From: an uncultured Bacilli bacterium
GTDB taxonomy: Bacteria; Bacillota_I; Bacilli_A; RF39; UBA660
NCBI GenBank assembly: GCA_947628325.1
Contig: CANQZL010000023.1
Location: 1 to 12,995, forward strand
Length of the DNA stretch: 12,995 nt
Direction: 5' to 3'
Position numbers and translations under genes: made by a program. The notes beneath the pieces are model-generated. The model had not been told where the DNA came from, ran no database searches, and saw nothing but the letters and a program-made list of their open reading frames with translations. The number at the start of each line of letters is the position of its first letter. Position 1 is the first letter of the stretch. Positions 4,979-10,936 of the stretch are shown piece by piece.

Positions 4979-6863
4979 ATGTATCTTTGGCTTTTTCGCC
5001 CATTCCTCTAAAGAATGCTCCAATAGCTGAGAAGTTAAAATATATTCTATATCCAAGTAATCTTAATATTAGATAAATTAGGACAAGGACTATTAATATA
5101 ACAAGAATAACTATTAGGAAAGTATTAGTTCCTTTTTCGACACCATCAATAGTTATGACATATTCAGAAGACTGTTCACCATCTTCTGATGTACATTTTA
5201 TTGTAATCTCTGAACCATGTTCAAGATTTTCATTTCCAGATATAACACATTCTGTTTCTTCTTCTACTTTGTCTAAGTTTATGCCTAAAGAAGTTTCATT
5301 TTTCTTTAATATTAAGCTATATTCTGATTTACTATATTCAAATTCAAATTCGTCATGATCATCTATAGTAATTCCTTCTAAGTCAGGATTAGTACCTAAA
5401 ACTTTTTGTGGTTGTCTTGTAACATTTAAAGTATAAACATTTGTAAAATTAGGACAATCTTTACTTTTAACTGTTATTTTTATTTCACGAGGTACATTTA
5501 CTTCTAAGTCTTCAGCCCCTTCAACTGTAACAGTATCTCCTTCTTCATTAACATATGCATTAACAGATAAGTTAGTTACTTGATAAGGAACTTTTATATT
5601 TTCATATGTAAAGACATTAGGACTAAAATCTTCAATTTGATCTATTTCAAGATTATCTATATCAACGGATAAATCTATTTGTTTTAATAAAGCTAATTTA
5701 TTTACCTCTGTTGTACATCTAGTAGGAGTTGTTTCTCTTATAACAGTTATATTATAAACATTAGTATTACCTTTTTGACTTACAACTTTAATATAAAGTT
5801 GATTTGTACCTTCTTGTAATGTATATTCTTTAGGTCCAAAGCCATCTGCAAATTTTGAAGTATTATCTGTTAAAGTTGCATCTAGTTTTATACTTGTAGT
5901 TTCATTAGGTACAGTAACATTATAATTGTTTACATTGCTTGAGAAAGCAGGAGATAAAGTTCCTTCACTTATTGTTAAATTAGATATGGTATTAACATTA
6001 CTTCTATTATCTGTTCTTACTACTTCTATAACATATGTAGCAACAGTTCCAGCAGAATTTTTTACTCTAACTTGAATTTTATTACTTCCATAGTTAAGAT
6101 TAACGGTTCTTGAACCATATCCTGAAACAAAAGATGAACCATTAGCAGGAGTAGCATTTACTTTTATGGAAGAAACATCAGCTGCAACAGTTACTTTATA
6201 TGATTTAGTTCCACTACTAAATCCTGGAGATAAGCTTCCTGAACTAACAGATAGACCTGATAAACTTGGTGCTGCAACTGGTTGAGGATTATTATTACCT
6301 GTATCAGTTTTTGTACAAGTATATGACATAACAACTTTGCAATAACGACGCTTTATTCCATTTGGAAATGAAAGCCCACTAGCACATCCATCAGTAATTT
6401 TCTTTTGTTCAGTTAATTTATAACCACTTGCACAACTAGCAATTGTTCCTGGAGAGCCATCTGGATATGCTGTACTACTTCCTTTTTCCAAGATAAAACA
6501 TCTTTCTAAAGTAAAAGTCCCTGTTTGATTAAGTTTAGGATTATCATTATTACAAGACTTAGTAATTGTTAATGGTCCTGTTAAATCATAGTTATTATTA
6601 GTTGTACGTGACCAAAAATAATATGAACCATTTTTTAAACTCACATATCCTCTATTTCCTGTAAGACTTCCATAAGTTTCTATATTAATTGCACTATTAA
6701 AATTAGTAGATGTATTATAATGAATTCCAATTGTTGTAAAATCTGGTTTTACAACTACCAAATCGTTTGCAACCTCAATTGCTACTTTAGCATTTACAAA
6801 AAAAATCCCTAATATAAATAATAAACAAGTATATATTAAATAATTAATTTTTTTCTTTACCAT
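4968..6863 (-). CDS. Surface protein with cadherin-like beta-sandwich repeats, C-terminal membrane anchor
   Basis: This is a 631-aa exported protein. A signal peptide (about 1-25, ending FFVNA) is followed by an N-terminal region with six cysteines (104, 122, 144, 160, 175, 183). Three to four repeats of about 85-95 residues resemble the bacterial cadherin-like beta-sandwich domain (roughly 199-283, 292-376, 390-483, 493-573). Repeats 1 and 2 share the patterns LSPGFSS/LSPAFSS, SYKVTV/NYNVTV and the Tyr-x-Ile/Val-x-Val-x-Arg ends. A transmembrane helix (580-603) and a basic, amphipathic cytoplasmic tail (604-631) close the protein. There is no LPXTG sortase motif. It is probably a single-pass surface adhesin or structural protein. 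The Shine-Dalgarno is AGAGGAT, a little far from ATG 6863. It has its own promoter, and no terminator lies before the tyrS T-box. Function beyond the architecture is inference. Confidence 0.88.
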   Translation of the reverse strand: MVKKKINYLIYTCLLFILGIFFVNAKVAIEVANDLVVVKPDFTTIGIHYNTSTNFNSAINIETYGSLTGNRGYVSLKNGSYYFWSRTTNNNYDLTGPLTITKSCNNDNPKLNQTGTFTLERCFILEKGSSTAYPDGSPGTIASCASGYKLTEQKKITDGCASGLSFPNGIKRRYCKVVMSYTCTKTDTGNNNPQPVAAPSLSGLSVSSGSLSPGFSSGTKSYKVTVAADVSSIKVNATPANGSSFVSGYGSRTVNLNYGSNKIQVRVKNSAGTVATYVIEVVRTDNRSNVNTISNLTISEGTLSPAFSSNVNNYNVTVPNETTSIKLDATLTDNTSKFADGFGPKEYTLQEGTNQLYIKVVSQKGNTNVYNITVIRETTPTRCTTEVNKLALLKQIDLSVDIDNLEIDQIEDFSPNVFTYENIKVPYQVTNLSVNAYVNEEGDTVTVEGAEDLEVNVPREIKITVKSKDCPNFTNVYTLNVTRQPQKVLGTNPDLEGITIDDHDEFEFEYSKSEYSLILKKNETSLGINLDKVEEETECVISGNENLEHGSEITIKCTSEDGEQSSEYVITIDGVEKGTNTFLIVILVILIVLVLIYLILRLLGYRIYFNFSAIGAFFRGMGEKAKDTFDK

Positions 6864-6888
6864 AGATATCTATCCTCTTCTATTATTT

Positions 6889-6917
6889 ATAATAACATTT
6901 TAGGAAATTTTTATCAA
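6889..6917 (-). promoter_or_regulatory. SigA promoter of the surface-protein gene
   Basis: Minus-strand TTGATA (6917 to 6912), a 17-bp spacer and TATTAT (6894 to 6889), the -10 preceded by TG one base upstream (extended -10). It sits just after the ytxH terminator and about 25 bp before the ATG. Confidence 0.65.
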
Positions 6918-6937
6918 TATTAAAAGTATTTAAAAAT

Positions 6938-6970
6938 AAAAAATAATCCAAAAAATATGGATTATTTTTT
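6938..6970 (-). terminator. Intrinsic terminator of the ytxH operon
   Basis: A perfect 12-bp inverted repeat, AAAAAATAATCC (6938-6949) with GGATTATTTTTT (6959-6970), surrounds a 9-nt loop. In the minus-strand RNA it ends in a U-tract. The ytxH stop codon (6964 to 6962) lies inside the 5' arm. It closes the operon that starts with the lipoprotein gene or trmB. Confidence 0.85.
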
Positions 6971-7405
6971 ATTTGTAGATTTTTTTTCTTTTTTATCTTC
7001 TTTTGGATTTTCTAATTTATTAACTGTATCTTTTAAAACTTGAATAGTTTTTGTTCTTAATTCTTCAACAGTTTTTTGAATGACTGGAGTAGCTTTTTCT
7101 TTAGCTTCTTCTACTAAGTCGTCCATTTTCTTTTTAATAGAAGTAGCTTTTTCCTTAGCTATAGCAGCAACTTTTTCTTTGTCTAAATCAGCCAATTCTT
7201 TTTTTATTTCATCAATTTTAGCTAAAAATGAATCTCTTACTTCCTTTACGTCAATTTCTTTAACTTTATTAATTATTTCTTCGATTTTTTCTTTTAATTC
7301 TTTTCTTGTTTCAGCTCCTGATTTAGGTGCAAATAGCATTCCTAAGCCAACTCCAACGGCAGCTCCAGCAATAAATTTTCCTATTCCATTATTTTTCTTT
7401 TCCAT
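6962..7405 (-). CDS. ytxH: YtxH family protein
   Basis: This 147-aa protein has the YtxH signature at its N-terminus: a Gly-rich hydrophobic segment running into LGMLFAPKSGAETRKEL (about 21-37). A long charged helical region (about 35-130) and a Lys-rich tail follow. In B. subtilis ytxH is a general-stress gene beside ytxG; the molecular role is not established. The hydrophobic Gly-zipper segment (about 8-25) probably inserts in or touches the membrane with the coiled coil in the cytoplasm. Its ATG overlaps the stop of the YtxG-like gene as TAATG, and its Shine-Dalgarno GAGGAGGATG lies inside that gene, which implies translational coupling. A strong hairpin directly after it makes it the last gene of the operon. 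Confidence 0.88.
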   Translation of the reverse strand: MEKKNNGIGKFIAGAAVGVGLGMLFAPKSGAETRKELKEKIEEIINKVKEIDVKEVRDSFLAKIDEIKKELADLDKEKVAAIAKEKATSIKKKMDDLVEEAKEKATPVIQKTVEELRTKTIQVLKDTVNKLENPKEDKKEKKSTNKK

Positions 7406-7701
7406 TATTCATCCTCCTCATTATCTATTTCTTTATGTCTTTTTTTAAATACTTTTCTAATTAGACCACTTATTCCATCTACTACTTTGTCAGTAACTGA
7501 TACTATTTTATCAGTTGTAAAGTCAATTACATTAAATAAACCATTTAATGTTTGAACTTTATCATTAACATCATCTACAACTTTATCAATTCTATTTAAT
7601 GTTTGAATTGCTCTTATACCTAATATTATTCCAACAATTATTAAAATTATTAATAAAAAGTAAATAATTATTGGTAATAATGTCTGTAAGAAATTAAGCA
7701 T
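7405..7701 (-). CDS. YtxG/DUF948-like membrane protein
   Basis: This 98-aa protein has one N-terminal transmembrane helix (about 8-30) followed by a helical region with regular Ile/Leu/Val spacing (LNRIDKVVDDVNDKVQTLN, 35-53). It ends in a basic then acidic tail. Size, topology and position directly before ytxH match the DUF948/YtxG family, which neighbours ytxH in B. subtilis; the similarity is in pattern more than in a firm motif. I chose ATG 7701, placed behind GAGAGGAGGAAG. In-frame starts further upstream lie within that Shine-Dalgarno or inside the previous gene. The start overlaps the end of the previous gene by 8 bp and the stop overlaps the ytxH start by 1 bp, so the three genes are translated together. 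Confidence 0.78.
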   Translation of the reverse strand: MLNFLQTLLPIIIYFLLIILIIVGIILGIRAIQTLNRIDKVVDDVNDKVQTLNGLFNVIDFTTDKIVSVTDKVVDGISGLIRKVFKKRHKEIDNEEDE

Positions 7702-8926
7702 CGTCTTCCTCCTCTCCATCTTTTTCATACATTGAATCAATTAAGTTAAACAAATCATTTTCTAATGTATCGCTATTAGATATAGGATCTCTTGCTTCAT
7801 CAGAATTATTGTCAAGGTCATCACTATTATTAGATATTGGTTTAATAGAGTTTAATTCTTTTTCAATGTCGTCAAGTATTTGTAAAGTGCTTGTTTTTTC
7901 AAGCTCATCTAATGCTTTAGGCTTTTCATTTTTTAATGGTTCTTCTTTTTTAGATAAAGAGCTATAATCTACGACATCATTATCTTTTGAATCACTAGTA
8001 TTAAGATTATAATCATTTTGATCTAATTCATCTTCAACAGATAGTTTTTTATTTTCTTTTGGTAAATCTTTAACAATTTCGTCTATTTCTACTAATGTAG
8101 ATTCATTTGACTTAGTCTCTTGTTCTTCTTCATTACGTAATCGATCTAGATTAGCATTTTTTTCTAAGTTATCTAAACCACCAAAAGCTTTTTTTCTAAC
8201 AGAATCAATATCAACAGTATAAACCCCATATTCATCTTTTCTGGCTACTTCAACTGTCTTAGCATGATGAACGTCTTTAACTAATTTTTCCCTTTTTATA
8301 CCATCTTTTTTATCAACTATTTCATCTTTGCGATAATTCTTATTTAGAATTCCATAAACTGGAGATATAACTGGTGATGGAGTAAATGGCTTACGAGATT
8401 CACTTTCATCTTTTTTTATTTTATATCTATCTTTATCTTGGTTGGCTTTTTCAAAAGTACTTACAGAAGAAAAATTGTTATTGGCTTTTCGAACATCTAC
8501 TTTAGTTTCTATTTTTGGTTGTTCTATTGCAATATTTTTTTCTGGTTTTTTAATCTTTTTTTCATTAATATTTATACGAGAATTAAGTCGCTCAAATTCA
8601 TCTTCATCAAATGATAAAAATGGTGATTTTTTTTCTTCATTTGGTGGAGGTGTTTCTACCTTGTTTTCTAACTTAGCTCTTGGAATATCCAAAGTATTTG
8701 TTATTTCAAGACTATTTGTAGTATCTTCAAAATTAGTATCGACATCTCTTTTTATACTTGTGTAACGGACTTCGTCAAGTTCTACTGCTTGATTAGGAGT
8801 TGGTTCTACTAGTGTTTCGTTTGACACGTCATCTTTTTTAACATTTTCTTTAGTATAGACTGGCATGTCTTCTTCTTCATCGTCTTCTTCAAACAAAATA
8901 TTTTTTATTTTACCGAAAAATCCCAT
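7694..8926 (-). CDS. Acidic, mostly disordered protein with SepF-like N-terminus
   Basis: I do not recognise this 410-aa protein as a named family. It begins with a short amphipathic stretch, GFFGKIKNILF, then an acidic run (EEDDEEED, 13-20). This resembles the membrane-targeting N-terminus of SepF, but no SepF core domain follows. Most of the rest is low-complexity, rich in Lys, Glu, Asp and Asn, and probably disordered. Two islands look conserved: SPVISPVYGILNKNY (about 184-198) and YTVDIDSVRKKAFGGL (about 236-251). A third possible motif near the C-terminus is DLFNLIDSMYEKDGEEED. There is no signal peptide or membrane helix, so a cytoplasmic protein on the membrane face is likely. It sits 12 bp after the lipoprotein gene and overlaps the YtxG-like gene by 8 bp. 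A scaffold role in division or envelope organisation is a guess from these features. Confidence 0.8.
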   Translation of the reverse strand: MGFFGKIKNILFEEDDEEEDMPVYTKENVKKDDVSNETLVEPTPNQAVELDEVRYTSIKRDVDTNFEDTTNSLEITNTLDIPRAKLENKVETPPPNEEKKSPFLSFDEDEFERLNSRININEKKIKKPEKNIAIEQPKIETKVDVRKANNNFSSVSTFEKANQDKDRYKIKKDESESRKPFTPSPVISPVYGILNKNYRKDEIVDKKDGIKREKLVKDVHHAKTVEVARKDEYGVYTVDIDSVRKKAFGGLDNLEKNANLDRLRNEEEQETKSNESTLVEIDEIVKDLPKENKKLSVEDELDQNDYNLNTSDSKDNDVVDYSSLSKKEEPLKNEKPKALDELEKTSTLQILDDIEKELNSIKPISNNSDDLDNNSDEARDPISNSDTLENDLFNLIDSMYEKDGEEEDDA

Positions 8927-8938
8927 TATATCACCACC

Positions 8939-9583
8939 TTAATTAATTAAGTCTCCATCATGAATTGTTTCTTCTTCGTAAACGTCTGATTCAATTACTT
9001 CTAAATATTGACTTTCTTTATTATTTGTTTCAAAAATATTGAATTCAGTTTCTCTAAATTGAGAAACTTCTTCATCTAGTAAAGTCTTTAAGACATTTGT
9101 ATTAAAACTTACTGAAGCTAAAACACTAAGAGAATTAGCAATTGTTTCCTTAATATCTTTTTCATTTACTATTACTTCTATTTTAGCATAATTATACATT
9201 ATTTCAATAAAATACTTATTGTCATCTGTCTTGTTAATTTCTAAATATCCATACTTATCTTCGTGACTTATAGGCATTGAAAGATAAGCCACAGAATTTA
9301 CATCATATTGTTCAATTACTTTATTGTAATAACTAACTGCATCAACATATAAATAATAAATGTAATCTTTACTCATTAATATTTCATTATATTCAGTATT
9401 ATCTAAAACATCTATACCTTTTGGTACATTATATTTATAACCCTTACGATATTTATTATATACAGTTAAATTTCGCTCAGTTCCTAACTTTATTATCTCG
9501 TCAATTGACAAATCTTGAATAGGTGTACAACCACTTAAGATAAAGCAAGTAAGAACTACGATTAGCATAAATTTTCTCTTCAT
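8939..9583 (-). CDS. Putative lipoprotein, unknown family
   Basis: This 214-aa protein has a lipoprotein signal peptide: a positive start (MKRK), a hydrophobic core and the lipobox LSGC with the lipidated Cys at 19. The mature part is a mixed alpha/beta sequence with many Tyr, Asn and acidic residues. It ends in a low-complexity acidic tail (about 190-214) that may be disordered. No family motif is recognised. The start at 9583 has AGGAGAT six nt upstream. It is the first gene of a tight set with the acidic protein, the YtxG-like protein and YtxH. An extended -10 promoter lies in the 56-bp gap after trmB, so co-transcription with trmB is possible but not required. It would sit on the outer face of the membrane, opposite the acidic protein. 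Confidence 0.82.
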   Translation of the reverse strand: MKRKFMLIVVLTCFILSGCTPIQDLSIDEIIKLGTERNLTVYNKYRKGYKYNVPKGIDVLDNTEYNEILMSKDYIYYLYVDAVSYYNKVIEQYDVNSVAYLSMPISHEDKYGYLEINKTDDNKYFIEIMYNYAKIEVIVNEKDIKETIANSLSVLASVSFNTNVLKTLLDEEVSQFRETEFNIFETNNKESQYLEVIESDVYEEETIHDGDLIN

Positions 9584-9608
9584 AATATCTCCTACATCTT
9601 ATTTAAAT

Positions 9609-9617
9609 ATTATATCA
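9609..9617 (-). promoter_or_regulatory. Extended -10 promoter of the lipoprotein-ytxH operon
   Basis: Minus-strand TGATATAAT (9617 to 9609) is a perfect TATAAT with the TGn extension. The -35 position (TTTAAT, 9637 to 9632) is weak, which is common for extended -10 promoters. It starts an RNA about 20 nt before the lipoprotein ATG. No terminator for trmB is visible in the gap. Confidence 0.5.
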
Positions 9618-9639
9618 TTTATTAAGATAAAATTAAATA

Positions 9640-10269
9640 TTATTTTTTTACTGCTTTTAGATAATTTATTTTGGCTCCTTGATTCATAAATTTTTGTTCA
9701 TATTCGGTCAAAGAGTTTTCAATATCGGTGTTTGCTAAATCTAAAGAAATATCTTCTATAGTATATCCATATTTGCTTAAACTTATGATAGAACTTTCAA
9801 ATAAACTAATGTTGTCAGTCTTTTGAATTATTGTTTTACTATCTTTAAATATATTATCGTAAATAGGTAAAAATGTTATGGAAGTAAGTCTTCTTTTAGC
9901 ATGTTTTTTCTTAGGCCAAGGATCACTAAAATTTAAATATATTGTTGTTATTTCTTTACTAAAAATATCGGCTAGTTCTAAAGCATCAGTAACAATTATT
10001 TTTAAATTACTTGGCGAAATAGGTTCTATTTTTTGGATTGCTCGACAAACTATACTATCATATTTCTCGATACCAATAAAATTAATATTAGGATGTTTTA
10101 AAGCCATATCAAGAAGAAAACTACCTTTACCCATACCTATTTCTAAATGAATGTCATTTTCGTTATTAAATAGTTTATTATATTGTCCTTTATATTCCTT
10201 TGGATTTTTTATTACAAAAGAACAATTTTCAATAATAGATGTTGCATTTTTAACATTTCTAAGGCGCAT
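9640..10269 (-). CDS. trmB: tRNA (guanine-N7-)-methyltransferase
   Basis: TrmB uses S-adenosylmethionine to methylate N7 of G46 in the variable loop of tRNAs. At 209 aa it is of normal size. Motifs: the SAM-binding loop EIGMGKG (43-49), GIEKYD (66-71) at the end of the second strand, and the family signature LNFSDPWPKKKHAKRRL (112-128), whose SDPWPKKKH part forms the active site. A TEYEQKF motif (188-194) near the C-terminus also fits the family. The start at 10269 is behind AAAGGTTGA, about 10 nt away. The gene is divergent from the coiled-coil protein gene. It is followed at 56 bp by the lipoprotein gene and may be its operon partner, although their functions are unrelated. Confidence 0.97.
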   Translation of the reverse strand: MRLRNVKNATSIIENCSFVIKNPKEYKGQYNKLFNNENDIHLEIGMGKGSFLLDMALKHPNINFIGIEKYDSIVCRAIQKIEPISPSNLKIIVTDALELADIFSKEITTIYLNFSDPWPKKKHAKRRLTSITFLPIYDNIFKDSKTIIQKTDNISLFESSIISLSKYGYTIEDISLDLANTDIENSLTEYEQKFMNQGAKINYLKAVKK

Positions 10270-10277
10270 TTTTACTC

Positions 10278-10304
10278 AACCTTTCTTAATAATTACATAT
10301 ACTT
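10278..10304 (+). promoter_or_regulatory. Possible mother-cell sigma promoter of the coiled-coil protein gene
   Basis: CATATACTT at 10296-10304 is close to the CATAnnnTA -10 (last base T instead of A), and its first eight bases are also one mismatch from the SigE -10 CATACAmT. AACC at 10278-10281 fits a SigK-type -35 (mACm) with a 14-bp spacer, slightly short. The gap is AT-rich, so this may be chance. Confidence 0.3.
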
Positions 10305-10325
10305 TTAGTATAAGGAGGACTTAAA

Positions 10326-10634
10326 ATGAGAAGAGATCGTAATACTTTCTTTACAAATTACAATGCTCAAACTCAAAGCTATATCCCTACAAATATGCCT
10401 AATAATATTCCTAATGGTTTAAATAATCAGTTTGGTCCTTATCAATCAGCATCTTCTAACTCTAGTTTTTATTCTGGACCTGATATAGGAATAACAAATG
10501 ATTTAGACAATCGTTTATCTAAAATAGAAAGACAAATTAATCGTTTAGATAATCGTTTAACTAAATTAGAAAATAATCAAGTTACTACAACAGAAATAAA
10601 AGAAAATAATTATTCTAATATGTATATGCTTTAG
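10326..10634 (+). CDS. Small Asn/Gln-rich protein with C-terminal coiled coil
   Basis: This 102-aa protein has a polar, low-complexity N-terminal half (residues 1-55, rich in Asn, Pro, Gln, Ser and Tyr). It contains FFTNYNAQTQSYIP and a run of PNNIPNGLNNQFGP. A short heptad coiled coil (about 60-83, LDNRLSKIERQINRLDNRL) and a polar tail follow. The coiled-coil DNA holds an imperfect repeat around AATCGTTTA. There is no signal peptide. Composition recalls small coat-associated proteins of spore formers, but I cannot assign a family. The Shine-Dalgarno is AAGGAGG at 10313-10319. It is monocistronic, closed by a hairpin at 10635, convergent with cse60 and divergent from trmB. Coding status is well supported by the ribosome binding site and terminator; function is unknown. 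Confidence 0.78.
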   Translation: MRRDRNTFFTNYNAQTQSYIPTNMPNNIPNGLNNQFGPYQSASSNSSFYSGPDIGITNDLDNRLSKIERQINRLDNRLTKLENNQVTTTEIKENNYSNMYML

Positions 10635-10660
10635 TACTTATCTTTTGGATAAGTATTTTT
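10635..10660 (+). terminator. Intrinsic terminator of the coiled-coil protein gene
   Basis: TACTTATC (10635-10642) pairs with GATAAGTA (10648-10655), with a 5-nt loop and five T residues after. The stem begins directly after the TAG stop. It may also end cse60 transcripts from the other side, though the T-tract there is poorer. Confidence 0.75.
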
Positions 10661-10665
10661 GATAA

Positions 10666-10842
10666 TTATTTTTCATTATAAACTATCATAGCCGAAAAAC
10701 AATAGACTTGATCTTCACCAAACATTGCAATTGCCACTTGATATTTGATATCAATTATATCACAAGTAGTTGTCTTAAGGAATTCATTTATACTGCTTTC
10801 TAAGTCTTTTTCATGATTTTCATCAAATAACTTTACAGTCAA
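10666..10842 (-). CDS. cse60: Sporulation protein Cse60 family
   Basis: This 58-aa protein resembles Cse60, a small protein of about 60 aa first seen in B. subtilis as a SigE-controlled mother-cell gene; its molecular function is not known. Recognisable features are the start TVKLFDENHEKDLESSINEFL, a central DIIDIKYQVAIA and the end DQVYCFSAMIVYNE. I chose TTG at 10842 because AGAGGTG lies six nt upstream and the product then begins at the family's usual position (MTVK). A GTG at 10851 is in frame but overlaps the Shine-Dalgarno. It is monocistronic and convergent with the coiled-coil protein gene. A CATAnnnTA element lies about 70 nt upstream (10914-10922). Together with the coat genes it supports a sporulating host. 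Confidence 0.85.
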   Translation of the reverse strand: MTVKLFDENHEKDLESSINEFLKTTTCDIIDIKYQVAIAMFGEDQVYCFSAMIVYNEK

Positions 10843-10913
10843 TATAGTCACCTCTTTAATTAGCTTAACAAGAGGAAGTAACGAAATTTGTAGTAAATAG
10901 TCAAATTACAAGC

Positions 10914-10922
10914 TATAATATG
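10914..10922. promoter_or_regulatory. Shared -10 region: TATAAT (+, YfhO gene) and CATAnnnTA (-, cse60)
   Basis: The nine bases TATAATATG read TATAAT at 10914-10919 on the plus strand, 17 bp before the YfhO-family ATG. On the minus strand they read CATATTATA, a match to the mother-cell -10 CATAnnnTA for cse60. The plus -35 is poor. On the minus strand TACC 16 bp upstream is a possible SigK-type -35 (first base off). If both are used, the two promoters exclude each other. Confidence 0.4.
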
Positions 10923-10936
10923 GTTAAGGTGGTTTT

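Noticed and set aside
7080..7448. Open frame opposite ytxH, rich in Ser, Phe and Ile
   Set aside because: The composition is what results from reading Lys/Glu-rich coding DNA backwards; ytxH has motif, ribosome site and terminator support. The same holds for open frames opposite the surface protein (5155-5358), the acidic protein (8442-8765) and trmB (9878-10150).
10521..10578. Imperfect repeat with AATCGTTTA in the coiled-coil gene
   Set aside because: It follows the heptad pattern of the protein and is too short and degenerate to be a CRISPR or mobile-element repeat.
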